A stretch of DNA of 64,000 nucleotides from Mycoplasmopsis bovis 8790 (lineage in GTDB: Bacteria > Bacillota_I > Bacilli_A > Mycoplasmatales > Metamycoplasmataceae), in assembly GCF_005061465.1 (NCBI RefSeq), contig NZ_LAUS01000004.1, forward strand, positions 186,001-250,000, read 5' to 3'. Below, piece after piece: positions 22,337 to 34,125 of the stretch. Both the position numbers and the translations under genes were made by a program. The notes under the pieces were generated by a model, which was not told where the DNA came from, did not search any database, and worked only from the letters and a program-made list of their open reading frames with translations. Within the stretch, counting starts at the first letter, position 1; every line of letters begins with the position of its first letter.

Positions 22337-22863
22337 TGTAATTTCACTTCCTTACAAATACTATTATGTATTTATAATATTATATATTAATAGGCAAAGT
22401 TGCTTCTTCTGTGTGAAAGTAATTCCATATTTTTCCGCAGTTTTAGTTACTTAAGAACCCGCTATCAAAAAACATCATTTAAAATGAGCCCGAGCATAAA
22501 ATAATATTTTGTGTCTCAAAATCTTTTTGTTAATAATTTAAAAAAACTTTGAATTCCTCTATATAAAAAAACTAAGCTTTATACAAGATTCGCGATAGCT
22601 TAAAAGCTGTTTTCCACTTCCTTCACACTTTCAAATGTATAAAACTTAAAAGTTATATATTTAATGTCATCTATTAAAATGCATCAAGCATTTTATTGAT
22701 AGAACTATGGTCTAATATTTACAGTCTGCTACCAATTTATTGACAAAATGTTAACCTTTAGTTCTAACACAAAAAAACAGATTATTAACAAAACTTTTTG
22801 TGCACAAAATGCACAAAAGACATCAAAAAATCTTGCTCGGGGCAAGATTTTTGTCTTTAATTT
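22337..22863. other. Intergenic region between two minus-strand lipoproteins
   Basis: About 530 bp without a supported gene. It contains the promoter of the downstream lipoprotein gene and the terminator of the upstream one. Nothing else stands out. Confidence 0.5.
22825..22853. terminator. Terminator of lipoprotein gene at 22864
   Basis: AAAAATCTTGC pairs with GCAAGATTTTT around a 5-base loop, with A/T runs on both sides. Confidence 0.88.
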
Positions 22864-23802
22864 CTAAGAAATAATTGCTTTGTAAACCTTTGTTGAAACT
22901 GTTGGGCTTGCACCTTTATTGTACTTAAAGAATCTAAACTTAATTTTTAGTTTGCCACCTTCATTTTCAACGTTGACGTATCCACTGGGTTTATTTCCTT
23001 TGAATAGTGGTTTTTCAGCATTAGCAATTGAATATCCATCTGGTAAACCAGTAACTGTTCCAATTTCAACACCCTCTCAAGGTTTTTGTTTTTCTTTATT
23101 GAACTTACCGCTCACTTTTGTAACTTTGTTAAATGTGTTAAAGAAAACTTGTTTCTTATCACCTTTTAAAGGCGGAATTAAATCTTCATCTTTAATGTCT
23201 TTTTTATTAATTACGATCTTAACATTAGAAAGATCAAAATCAATATCCTTGTAAGTTGCTTTTTGCTTTTTTGAAACTTTTTCTCCATCTTTTTTAGGAG
23301 AATCAGAAGATTCTTTTATTTCTTTTTCATTAGTTTTTGGTGCACTAGTACTATCAGAACTTGCACCATTAGAATTAGCAGTTCTACTTGCAGGGATTGC
23401 TTTATCACCGGTTCCAGTTCCTTCTTTCTCTTCTGAAACTTTATCCCCGTCTTTTTTAGGCGAGTCAGAAGTTTCTTTTGTTTCTTTTTCATCAGCTTTT
23501 GGTGCACTAGCGCTATTAGAACTTGCACCGTTAGAATCAGCAGTTCCACTTTCAGGGGTTGTTTTATCACCGATTCCACTGGTAGTTTCAGTGTTGTTTG
23601 AACCTGAATTACCTGAATTAGTTGTCCCCCCCCCAGTAGTAGCTTTATCGCCTGTTCCAGTTCCTTCAGCTGGTTTTACAGGTTCTTCAACTTTTTTCTT
23701 TTCTTCCTTCTTATCACTGCCATCACACTTAGCAGCAATTAGAGGAAATGAAAAAGTAGCAGTTAATACAGCTCCTAAACTTAATAATAGTTTGTGTTTC
23801 AT
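22864..23802 (-). CDS. Repeat-rich lipoprotein with poly-G tract
   Basis: 312 residues from ATG 23802 (MKHKLLLSLGAVLTATF), preceded by GAGGAA. The lipobox is LIAAKC, the same end as the Vsp/Vpma lipoproteins of M. bovis and M. agalactiae. The mature part has a Lys/Glu segment, then Gly/Thr/Ser-rich sequence with a nine-G tract coding Gly-Gly-Gly (in frame here), then two copies of a 54-residue repeat (ADSNGASSNSASAPK and ANSNGASSDSTSAPK versions). The C-terminal 120 residues are a distinct domain (DIDFDLSNVKIVINKKDI). Tract and repeats point to antigenic or phase variation, which is inference. Confidence 0.88.
23273..23580 (-). repeat. Tandem 162-bp coding repeat, two copies
   Basis: The segment starting at 23273 recurs at 23435, a period of 162 bp or 54 codons, with scattered substitutions. 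It ends to diverge near 23580. Confidence 0.8.
23626..23634 (-). repeat. Poly-G tract (9 G) in mature lipoprotein part
   Basis: Nine Cs on the plus strand encode Gly-Gly-Gly in frame, about 60 residues into the protein. A slip here would truncate the surface part rather than abolish export. Confidence 0.75.
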
Positions 23803-23951
23803 AAATTTTGAATTCCTCAATAAATATTTTGTCTGTATAAATTATACACTTTTCTTTATAAGCCTATTTGTAGGGTTAATTAGAACATATAGCCTTAGAT
23901 CAAAAAAATGAAAATAATATTACTAATATAAAAATATTTATAAAAATGTAC

Positions 23952-23974
23952 AAAATGCCAGCAACTTTGCCGGC
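23952..23974 (-). terminator. Probable terminator of lipoprotein at 24022
   Basis: On the minus strand TGCCGGCAA pairs with TTGCTGGCA (one G-U), followed by TTTTGT. The T-run is short. Confidence 0.6.
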
Positions 23975-24021
23975 ACTTATATTATGTTTTAATGAAAAAA
24001 GGTTGTTAATCCAAGAATTAA

Positions 24022-24828
24022 TTAACTTAAGTCAAATTCTTGGGAATATTTTTTGTTATCAAATTCGCCATTATCTAAAATTAATTGCCAAGTTATTTTG
24101 AATTTTTTGTCTGATATTTTCTCTAAAAGGATGCCTTTTCTAGTTTTGTTTTTAAAACCCTTGTATCCAATGTTAGTTCCAACACTGCCGTGTGTATTAA
24201 CTTTTTCTGTTTCTTTTAATTCTGGATTCAAAATAAATGATTTAAATATAGTTTTTTTGTTAGTTGATATATTCAGCTTTCCATTTTTAATTCTTAAAGC
24301 GTGATCACTATTTTTCTTATAGTTATATGCATCAGTTAATTCTTTCAACGCAGCTTCTTTGTTTACTACTGTAAATAAGGCTTTCTTTTCAGAAAACTCA
24401 TGCAGTTCTGGTAAAGCAAACTTTTTCATTACGTCATTTTTATTTAATGTTTCTGGTGAAGGACTTGAAGTTTCAGTTGGCGGTTGTGTCATAGTATCAG
24501 CATTATTTGGCATTGTGCCTTTATCTGTATTGTTGCTGTGGTTATTGTTATCATCACCGCTATTGCTATTATTGGTAGAATTTGACATAGAATTCTTGTC
24601 AGAATCCTTATTTTTTGAATTTAATTCATCACTATTATTATTTGTAGATGAACTATTCATTCCATTTGTTTCAGTTTTGTTATCCTTTGAATTTGCAGGA
24701 TCTTCATTTTTATTTTTCTCAACAGAATTTTTTGCTTCTTTTTCGCCATTAATACATGATGCAGATATTAATGGAACAAGAGATAAAGATGTAAGAGAAC
24801 CTAACAATAAAAACTTTGATTTTTTCAT
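24022..24828 (-). CDS. Lipoprotein with Vsp-like leader
   Basis: 268 residues. The leader starts MKKSKFLLLGSLTSLSL and ends in lipobox LISASC, and is nearly the leader that I recall from Vsp/Vpma proteins of M. bovis/M. agalactiae. Residues about 30-125 are low-complexity Asn/Ser/Asp/Lys. The C-terminal 140 residues form a folded-looking domain (KFALPELHEFSEKKALFTV, LRIKNGKLNISTNKK, WQLILDNGEFDNKKYSQEF). There is no xer-type recombinase gene or recombination site nearby, so this is a leader relative and not evidence for a vsp locus. AAAGGAAA precedes the start. Confidence 0.87.
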   Translation of the reverse strand: MKKSKFLLLGSLTSLSLVPLISASCINGEKEAKNSVEKNKNEDPANSKDNKTETNGMNSSSTNNNSDELNSKNKDSDKNSMSNSTNNSNSGDDNNNHSNNTDKGTMPNNADTMTQPPTETSSPSPETLNKNDVMKKFALPELHEFSEKKALFTVVNKEAALKELTDAYNYKKNSDHALRIKNGKLNISTNKKTIFKSFILNPELKETEKVNTHGSVGTNIGYKGFKNKTRKGILLEKISDKKFKITWQLILDNGEFDNKKYSQEFDLS

Positions 24829-25025
24829 AAATTTCCTTTATTTCAATTAAAGAAGTAAGTCAATTTTCAAATAAATAAAATGTAAATAACCAATTAAGTT
24901 ATTGGTTACAATAAAAAAACAATAATTTAACTTACTCTTGAAATAATTTTATAAAAAAGCTAAATTTATTAATCTATGTGAAAATTTATGAAACTTTTAA
25001 ATTTTTTTAAAACAAATTAAGACCT

Positions 25026-25048
25026 ATAGGACTATTTTATAGTCCTAT
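25026..25048. repeat. Perfect 10-bp inverted repeat around CTATTTTATAG
   Basis: ATAGGACTAT, TTT, ATAGTCCTAT. The centre is the A variant of the dispersed motif. There is no T-run, so it is not an obvious terminator; a separate terminator follows at 25058-25092. Confidence 0.6.
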
Positions 25049-25057
25049 TAAGCAATT

Positions 25058-25092
25058 AAAAAAGCTACAAACGCTGAACACTGTAGCTTTTC
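25058..25092 (-). terminator. Terminator of the Res-like gene
   Basis: On the minus strand AAAGCTACA pairs with TGTAGCTTT, followed by TTTTTT, 5 bases after the stop codon. Confidence 0.8.
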
Positions 25093-25095
25093 AAA

Positions 25096-26769
25096 TTAAT
25101 CAATTACATTAATTAGCTCATTAAATCTTTTAGAAAATTCACCACTGTTAATATCAAAGTTTGCCAATGGTAGTGCATATATTTGATAACTAATGTTATT
25201 TTCTTTTACTGGAGACATTTTATTTAAATTAACAAAAAAATCTTCATGTCAATAATCATTCATTCATTTTGAATTTTCTTTAGTTTCAATTAATACTTGA
25301 TAATTTTTATTTTTGCCTTCAATAAATAAATAAAAATCAGGAATTATTTTTATTGCATTAGTAAATGAATAGATGTTTGCTTTATTTTGAGAATGGTTTT
25401 TCACTAATCAAAACTTAAGACCTTTTTCATTTAATTTACTTACAACATTACTTTTAAAATAATTTATAAATTGATATTGCTGATAGGTAAAAGAATCACA
25501 CTTACATGTAAATCAGTTTTCTTTCGATAAGTCTGTTTTATAAGGAAATTGGTCAATATATATATCTGTTAAATCAAAAACTTTTTGTATAGGATGAGCT
25601 AAGAATTTGTTCGATCCGTTATATACAGGATTAAAATTATGAACATATGTAGCAATATTGCTTAGGGCAATATTAATTGAATACTTTAATGAATGATTAA
25701 AATCATTTTCGTCATTAAAACACACTTCTACTTTATTATTGCCAAAGTACTCATCTAATTTAAAAAGATCTAGTGTACTATCTACATTATTAAATTTTGA
25801 ACGTAAATATTCTAGGTTAAATTCACGATAATTTTTTGCATATTTATAAATAAGTTCTAAATCAATACTACTAAGTTTATAAGTTTTTGAATATATATAT
25901 TTATTACTTATTTCTCCAATAGTATGTGTGATATTTTTACTTATTTCATCAGGAAAAATTTTTATTTGCTTATCTAATTTTTCCTTTTTATTTAAAAATA
26001 TAAAGCCATTTTTAAATAAATTGCTTTGCTTGAAGTTATCTTTTAAAGTACATATTTGCAACTCTTTTGTAGTTGTATCATTTACTTTTTGCATTTTATT
26101 TTTATCATAATTGTAAATAAAATTGTCTAATATCTCTTTTTCATAGGATGATTGGTCAAAATTAAAGTGTTCAAAAATATGAAAAATATTATATTCTTTA
26201 TATTTATTTAAATCATCTATAGTTGCAGTATCATTAATAATTAAAAATTTCTTATCTATCCCTATATTTTTATATTGACTTAAAAAATTATTATGGTTAC
26301 TAAATACTAAATTGATTGATTCTTTATTACTAAATAAGCTATGATCGCTAATTTCTTTAATATCTATCAATTTACCCATAAACTGTATTTTATAGGCAAA
26401 TAAATATGAAATTGATAAATTATTAACTATCATTTTTCTATACTCTTCATAGTCATTTTCTTGGCCCAAAATAATGAAATTATTAATGCCTTTTGAATAA
26501 AAGTAAAGAATTATCATTGCTAAAAAATGATATTTAACAGCTTTATCTTCAACATTAATTAAGTACTTAACTGGAAATTTTGCAATTTTCTTATCATAAT
26601 CGGTTACTAAGAATCTGATTGCTTCGGTTTCATATTTATTTAAGTTAATTGAATTATTTAAATTCTGAACAATAATATTTGGAAGCTTCAATAGTGGGTC
26701 AGAACCCTTATAATTATTTGAATAATTCATTAACTCTTCAAGATCATTAAAAAGGAAATTTTTGCTCAT
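25096..26769 (-). CDS. Type III restriction Res-like protein, degraded helicase
   Basis: 557 residues, start behind GGGAGAG. The C-terminus (IIPDFYLFIEGKNKNYQVLIETKEN) is a clean PD-(D/E)xK nuclease core of the kind found at the end of type III Res subunits. The N-terminal half follows the Res helicase layout but has lost its key motifs. The Walker A area reads KYLINVEDKAVKYHFLAM with no GxGKT, and the DEPH-like position reads FLIINDTATI. It is also shorter than normal Res (usually 850 or more). No Mod methyltransferase is adjacent. It could be a decayed restriction gene or an ATP-independent nuclease derived from one. The frame is intact. Confidence 0.55.
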
Positions 26770-26908
26770 TTTCTCTCCCTAAATTTAGTTATTTAAAATT
26801 TTAAAATAAAAAGCTTTCTTAAACATTAATAAATGAATTTATGCAAATATTTTCAATATTTAACAATAAATTGAGTTTGAAAAAATTATGCTAATAAATG
26901 GAGAAAAT

Positions 26909-26938
26909 TAACAGACCTATTTAATAAGTACTATAATT
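26909..26938 (+). promoter_or_regulatory. Promoter of the ATP synthase operon
   Basis: TTAACA (26909-26914), 18-base spacer, TATAAT (26933-26938), about 33 bases before the first gene. Confidence 0.6.
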
Positions 26939-26940
26939 TA

Positions 26941-26960
26941 AATGTTATTTATATAACATT
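26941..26960 (+). promoter_or_regulatory. Inverted repeat at the atp transcript start
   Basis: AATGTTAT and ATAACATT form an 8-bp inverted repeat with a 4-base centre, immediately after the -10 box and before the ribosome binding site AGGAGA. It could be a 5' stem-loop or an operator. Confidence 0.4.
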
Positions 26961-26970
26961 AGGAGATTGG

Positions 26971-27408
26971 ATGCAGTATGAAGATAGTAAAAAAGTTACT
27001 ATAAATTTTTTTATCATTCTTTTGTACTTTTCTGCAATATTTGCATATTTCTATAGATATGCAAGGTTGTCGTTACTGTTAGGTTACGTAATTGGAGCAT
27101 CTAGTTCATTTTTAATTTTTTGAATAAAAGAGGCATTTAGTTATTTAATTATTGAAAAAAAGAAGTCTCAAGCTGCAAGTTTAAGTGTCTTTGGTTTTGT
27201 TATTAGTTTTATTTTTGTAGGACTATTAACAGTTTTATTAATATTCGTAAATAAAATAAGCATCAAAAATATGAATAATATTTACACAAAAAGCAGTTTC
27301 CAAATATCTTTTTATCCAATTAATTTGCTAACTTATACTTTTGGTTTTGTAACTTTAAAAATGAGTTTATTATTGTGTTTTATAAATAAAAAAAGAAAGG
27401 AGGCATAA
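26971..27408 (+). CDS. atpI: ATP synthase protein I-like membrane protein
   Basis: 145 residues with four hydrophobic segments (FFIILLYFSAIFAYFYRYA, LLLGYVIGASSSFLIFW, FGFVISFIFVGLLTVLLIF, LLTYTFGFVTLKMSLLLCF). The sequence itself is poorly conserved, as is usual for AtpI. The call rests on its position as the first gene of the atp operon, directly before atpB (stop TAA immediately followed by the atpB ATG). AtpI helps assemble the c-ring or supply magnesium (family knowledge). AGGAGA precedes the start. Confidence 0.75.
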
Positions 27409-28227
27409 ATGAATACAGTCAAAAGTGCAGGCGAATCTAATATCTTTAGTGATTGAATTAATGGCGGATATGCTGATTGAAATCAAAAGCAACTTCTTTC
27501 ATTAATTGTTGTTGTTTTAATTTGCTTAATTTTTTCTCTATATGTGTTTATAAGGATTAAAAAATATGCAAAAGAAGATAAAGCTCCTAGTGGCATTATT
27601 TTGGCAATGGAAGGCTATGTAAATTACATTGATAATGTTTATGATGACAATACTGATAGAAAAATTCCTAAAGCAAGATTTTATGTTTTTGGACTAGCAA
27701 CCTTTTTATTGCTTGGAAACTTGCTAGGCTTAATTGGATTAGAACCGGTTACAACTTCTTATTCAATTGCATTAACTTTTGGACTAATGTCATGACTAGG
27801 AATTTATGTAACGGGCTTAATTTATCAAAAATGAAGATTTTTTGCTAGATACAAAAATCCAATTGAGATAATAGGTCAGTTTTCGCCACTAATTTCAATT
27901 AGTTTCCGTATTTTTGGAAACATTATTGGTGGTAGCATAATTATGGTAATGATTTACTCACTTTTTGGATATGTTTGAACTAAAATGATTCCAAACTCAC
28001 CACCGCTACCACTTTTAGCAGTGGTTTTCACACCTGTATTGCATCTTTATTTTGATGTTTTTAGTGCCTTCATTCAAGCATTAGTATTTTGCTCACTTAC
28101 CACTATTTGATGGGCACAAGAAGCTGAAATAGAAGAAAAAAATGTGAAAATTGATGAAAAAAGTAGTGATTTTTCATCTAATCAAATAAAAGTTAAGCAA
28201 CTTAATGTTGCTCAAAATGTATATTAA
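27409..28227 (+). CDS. atpB: ATP synthase Fo subunit a
   Basis: 272 residues, multi-pass membrane protein forming the proton half-channels. Recognisable elements are LGNLLGLIGLEP, the essential-Arg helix ISISFRIFGNIIGGSIIM, and the last helix LYFDVFSAFIQALVFCSLTTIW. Start ATG directly follows the atpI stop codon, with the Shine-Dalgarno AAAGGAGG inside atpI. Several TGA codons encode Trp in the N-terminal region. The hydrophilic tail after the last helix (about 35 residues) is longer than in most bacteria. Confidence 0.94.
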
Positions 28228-28470
<243 letters not shown>

Positions 28471-28474
28471 TAAT

Positions 28475-29047
28475 ATGAACTTAATTTATAACTTATCACT
28501 TAATGCCAATATGCTTTTAAGCAGTCAAAACAGTGGTGGAATTAAAGATGAACTAAAAGATAAATTTAGAACACTTTTTCCAACTTGACCTATGTTTTTG
28601 GCTACTATAATTGCATTTGTTTTAGTAGTTTTAATTTTATGATTCTTGCTTCATAAGCCTATAAAAAAGGCAATGAAGGCACGTCATGACTATATACAAA
28701 AAAATATTGATGAAGCTAAATTAACGAATGATATCTCTAAGCAAAAATTAAATGAAGCTAATAAAAGGTTAGCTGAAGCTTATTCAGAAGCAGATGAATT
28801 AATCAAAAATGCCAAAATTCATGGCGAAAATGTAATTGAAGAATATGTTCATAAAGCTAGAAATGAATCAAAAAGAATCATAGACAAAGCTCATATGGAA
28901 ATTGAATCAGAAAGACAAAAAATGATTGATGATTCCAAGTCAAATATTGCTAAGGCTGCCATTGAAATTTCAAAGAAAATTATGCAGAAAGAAGTTACAA
29001 AAGAGTCACAAGATGAAGTGATTAACAACTTCTTAAAGGATAATTAG
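28475..29047 (+). CDS. atpF: ATP synthase Fo subunit b
   Basis: 190 residues. One membrane helix (MFLATIIAFVLVVLILWFLL, about residues 40-59) is followed by a long charged helix (KPIKKAMKARHDYIQKNIDE onward) that forms the peripheral stalk. I start at the ATG 28475, which gives an extracellular N-terminal extension of about 35 residues. It has no Cys, so it is not a lipoprotein as in some other mycoplasmas. Two TGA codons near the helix are Trp. Position between atpE and atpH confirms the call. Confidence 0.93.
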
Positions 29048-29049
29048 CT

Positions 29050-29610
29050 ATGTATATTAAAGCTAATGCTGATAGTTATGCTTTAGCACTATATGACTTG
29101 CACAAAGAAGAAAATAGCATAAGTAGCACTTATGAAAGTATACTTAGTTTCTATGAACTTTTATGCAATGACAAGACAATCTCATCATTTTTTAACAGCA
29201 GTAAGATTGCTGTAGAAAAAAAGCATGAATTAGCCTATGAAATAGTTCAATACGACCAAAAATTAAAAACTTTTGCAAACTTTTTAAAGCTTTTAATAGC
29301 TAAAAACAATTCATCACTGTTGCAACATGCTTTATCAATATACATACATATGGTCGAAGATGACTTAAATATAATCAGAGCAAAATTAATTTCTGCTTTT
29401 GAAATAGATAGTGAATTAAAAAATAAAATTATTAAAAAACTAGAACAAAAATACAATAGAAAAATTGTGCTCAATACTTATATAGACAAGAGCTTAATTT
29501 TTGGATTTAAAATAGTGATTGGAAATGACATAATTGAGCATAATGCTAAAGCTGATTTAGAAAAAATTTCATCATTAATTAACGATAAAAATGGAGGCTT
29601 AAATGGCTAA
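29050..29610 (+). CDS. atpH: ATP synthase F1 subunit delta
   Basis: 186 residues, soluble. The N-terminal helical bundle ([19 protein letters not shown]) and the C-terminal [20 protein letters not shown]-like segment ([20 protein letters not shown]) are characteristic. It connects stalk b to the F1 head. Its end overlaps the atpA start by 8 bases. Confidence 0.92.
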   Translation: MYIKANADSYALALYDLHKEENSISSTYESILSFYELLCNDKTISSFFNSSKIAVEKKHELAYEIVQYDQKLKTFANFLKLLIAKNNSSLLQHALSIYIHMVEDDLNIIRAKLISAFEIDSELKNKIIKKLEQKYNRKIVLNTYIDKSLIFGFKIVIGNDIIEHNAKADLEKISSLINDKNGGLNG

Positions 29611-31189
29611 CAAAAGCACTGATATAAGCGCAATTATCAAAGATAGAATTAGGCGTTTTGATTCAAAAATAGATTATTCAGAAATTGGGTATATTGTTAC
29701 TATTGGTGATGGAATTGCCTTAATCAACGGCCTAGATAATGCAAAAAATGGTGAAATAGTTAAATTCAAAGACAATATTACTGGATTAGTTTTGAATTTA
29801 GAAGAAGAAGTAGTTGGTGTTGCTATATTTGGTAATGCTAATGCACTTAGTGAAGGCGATTTATGCACTAGAACTGGTGAAGTTATTTCAGTACCAGTTG
29901 GCGATCAATTAACTGGAAGAGTTATAAATGCAATAGGAGAGCCTATTGATGGAAAGGGACCACTTAACAACACTAAGCGTAGAGAAATTTTTAAAGTAGC
30001 ACCTGGTGTTATGAGTAGGGTTGAAGTTAATGAGCCTTTAGAAACTGGAATAATTGCAATTGATTCAATGATTCCTATTGGCAAAGGTCAAAGAGAATTA
30101 ATTATTGGAGATAGGCAAACTGGAAAAACATCAATAGCAATTGATACCATAATTAACCAAAAAGACAAAAATGTTAAGTGCATTTATGTAGCGATTGGAC
30201 AAAAAAACTCAACAGTTGCTCAAATTACTAAAAAATTACAAGATGCAGGTGCAATGGATTATACAACTGTGATTGTTTCTGGAGCATCAGAATTGGCACC
30301 ACAACAATACATTGCTCCTTATTCAGGTACTGCAATTGCAGAAGAGTGAATGTCAGAAGGCAAAGATTGCTTAATTATTTATGATGATTTATCAAAACAT
30401 GCTATTGCTTACAGAACTCTATCACTATTATTAAGACGTCCACCTGGTCGTGAAGCTTATCCTGGTGATGTTTTCTACTTACACTCTCAATTATTAGAAA
30501 GAGCAGCTAAAGTTAACTCTTCATATGGTGGTGGTTCAATTACTGCCTTGCCAATAATTGAAACTCAACAAGGCGATATATCAGCTTATATTCCTACCAA
30601 TGTTATTTCAATTACTGATGGTCAAATTTTTACAAGGGAAAACTTATTCCATTCAGGCCAAAGACCTGCAGTTGATGTTGGTTTTAGTGTTTCTAGGGTA
30701 GGTTCTAGTGCGCAAATTAAAGCTATGAAGGAAGTTTCTAGCTCCCTTAAATTAGAACTTGCTCAATATAATGAAATGCAAGCTTTTGCCCAATTTGGCT
30801 CTGATTTAGATGATTCTACTATTGCTATTCTAAAACATGGTCTAAAAGTTTATGAACTGCTTAAACAAGAGCAATATTATCCGATCGATCAGTTTTCACA
30901 AACGGCTATTTTACTGGGGGTTAAGGAAAAAATCATTAATCCGCTTCCAGCTAGTCAATTAAGAAGATATCGCGATGAAGTTATCAAATATATGACTAAA
31001 GATTTAGATGGATTGAACATAGTTGCTGAAATAAAACAAAACAAAAATGCTTTGAACAGTGAAATTAAAAATGCTATTACTACTCAATTAGTTAAAATTG
31101 TAAATAAAATAATAGCTTCCTTGCATGACTACAAACCTGAAGCTGAGCTTCCAATGCCAGCTAAGTATGTAGAACAAAACAATGTCTAG
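29603..31189 (+). CDS. atpA: ATP synthase F1 subunit alpha
   Basis: 528 residues. Contains the P-loop GDRQTGKTS (about residues 169-177), the [15 protein letters not shown] segment and the family signature [17 protein letters not shown]. One TGA (EEWMSEGKD) is read as Trp. Overlaps atpH at its start and atpG at its end, consistent with tight coupling in the operon. Confidence 0.98.
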
Positions 31190-32045
31190 TATTCAATCGA
31201 TTCAAAGCAGAATTAAAACTGTTCAATCAATAAGAAAAATAACTCATGCAATGGAATTAGTTTCTTATTCTAAACTAAAAAAAGCAAAAAATGCTTTTGA
31301 TGAAGTTGAAAAATATAACTTACTTATAGATCAAACATTTAAAAAAATTTTTGAAAACATTAGTCATGACGATTTAGAAGAGCTAATGAAGTCTAGAAAC
31401 AATAGTAAAAGCAAACTTTATATTATTGTAACTAGCAATTTAGGTCTAGCCGGGGCTTATAATGCAAACATAATTAAACTTGTAAAAGAAACTATAAATA
31501 GTGATGATTATTTAATAATAATTGGATCATATGGTTATAGAGCTCTTAAGCAAAATTATGGTGAGCAAATAATTAACATCAGTGACATTTTACAAAGTAA
31601 AAGAATTAGTACCATTGTTTCAAGAATAATTAAAAAAGCATTCAAGTTTTACAGAAACGGCACTGTAAGTTCAATCAATTTCATTTATACTAAATTTATA
31701 AACAATTTAGTTCAAGAGGAGACTTGCGAAAGAGTTTTTCCCTTTGACGAAGTTATGATTCGTGAGCACATTAACCGCAAAGAAATTGACTTTAAACTTG
31801 AATTTGAGCCAAGTGCAAAAGATGTTTTGGCTGATGCCATTCCGCTTTTTGTTGATTCTAAATTACATTTAGCAATGGCCACTTCACTTATAAGTGAACA
31901 CTCAGCACGCAGAAGTGCAATGGAAAATGCAACTAGAAACTCAGATAGTTTAATAACTGATTTAGATATGGCATTCAAACGTAAACGTCAATCAAAAATT
32001 ACAAATGAAATAATAGAAATTGTTTCAGGAGCTGATGCAGTTTAG
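31182..32045 (+). CDS. atpG: ATP synthase F1 subunit gamma
   Basis: 287 residues. N-terminal helix [20 protein letters not shown] and C-terminal helix [19 protein letters not shown] are the coiled-coil rotor shaft. The middle [10 protein letters not shown] domain is also recognisable. Starts 8 bases inside atpA. A 52-base gap, holding one copy of the dispersed 11-mer, separates it from atpD. Confidence 0.97.
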   Translation: MSSIQSIQSRIKTVQSIRKITHAMELVSYSKLKKAKNAFDEVEKYNLLIDQTFKKIFENISHDDLEELMKSRNNSKSKLYIIVTSNLGLAGAYNANIIKLVKETINSDDYLIIIGSYGYRALKQNYGEQIINISDILQSKRISTIVSRIIKKAFKFYRNGTVSSINFIYTKFINNLVQEETCERVFPFDEVMIREHINRKEIDFKLEFEPSAKDVLADAIPLFVDSKLHLAMATSLISEHSARRSAMENATRNSDSLITDLDMAFKRKRQSKITNEIIEIVSGADAV

Positions 32046-32056
32046 GCCTAATAAGT

Positions 32057-32067
32057 CTGTTTTATAG
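32057..32067 (+). repeat. Dispersed motif CTGTTTTATAG, copy 5
   Basis: Exact copy in the short atpG-atpD gap, one of the very few gaps in this operon. Confidence 0.7.
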
Positions 32068-32088
32068 AACTATGGGTGTATTTATTAA

Positions 32089-33561
<1,473 letters not shown>

Positions 33562-33576
33562 AAAGTAAGCATCATT

Positions 33577-33990
33577 ATGCAAAGTTATTCGAATTTAAAA
33601 ATTGTCACACAGGCTAGAACATTTTATAATGGTCCGGTGTTAAGTGTTGAGCTAAAAACAAAAAGCGGTGGTTCGATAGTTTTACAACCGAACAGAAGTG
33701 AGTTGCTCACAACCATTGATATCTGTAAATTAGTCATAAAAGACTATCCAGATAATAAAGAAAAAGTATACTCGATTAGTGATGGTATAGTTTATGCTGA
33801 TAAATCTAGCATAAACATAATTACTAATGATATTATTCTTAATAGTGACATTGATCTTAAAAAAGCTGAAAGTGACAGAGACAAGGCTATTAGTATTTTA
33901 AGTAGCAATAGTGATGCTGAAGTTATTTCACGTTTTGAAATTAAGCTTAAAAAAGCAATTAACAGAATTAATGTTTCTCAAAATAAATAA
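33577..33990 (+). CDS. atpC: ATP synthase F1 subunit epsilon
   Basis: 137 residues: N-terminal beta-sandwich (KIVTQARTFYNGPVLSVEL, VLQPNRSELLTTIDI) and C-terminal helical pair (ADSDRDKAISIL-like region AESDRDKAISILSS, IKLKKAINRINV). Last gene of the atp operon, followed by a terminator. Confidence 0.93.
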   Translation: MQSYSNLKIVTQARTFYNGPVLSVELKTKSGGSIVLQPNRSELLTTIDICKLVIKDYPDNKEKVYSISDGIVYADKSSINIITNDIILNSDIDLKKAESDRDKAISILSSNSDAEVISRFEIKLKKAINRINVSQNK

Positions 33991-33992
33991 TC

Positions 33993-34022
33993 AAAAGACC
34001 TCTAATTTACAGAGGTTTTTTG
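33993..34022 (+). terminator. Terminator of the atp operon
   Basis: ACCTCT and AGAGGT pair around an 8-base loop, followed by TTTTTTGTTT, directly after atpC. Confidence 0.85.
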
Positions 34023-34125
34023 TTTGTTTTTGTGCCCAAAAATTCTATTTTATACCATTTTATAGTGATATGCCATTAATAGTATAAAATTTAATTAATA
34101 GATTTTAAGTCAGCTAGGAGGGAGA

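Noticed and set aside
23316-23579. 87-residue frame on the same strand as the repeat lipoprotein, with internal repeats.
   Set aside because: It is the shifted reading of the 162-bp repeats; a repeat of a length divisible by three stays open in several frames.
23273-23580. Possible CRISPR array.
   Set aside because: Only two tandem, coding 162-bp repeats without spacers; no cas gene in the window.
24022-24828. A vsp/vpma locus with site-specific inversion.
   Set aside because: Only one gene has the leader. No xer-type recombinase and no conserved upstream recombination cassette are seen.
24359-24850. 163-residue plus-strand frame opposite the Vsp-like lipoprotein.
   Set aside because: It is the Leu/Phe/Val-rich antisense image of an Asn/Lys/Glu-rich gene; no ribosome binding site.
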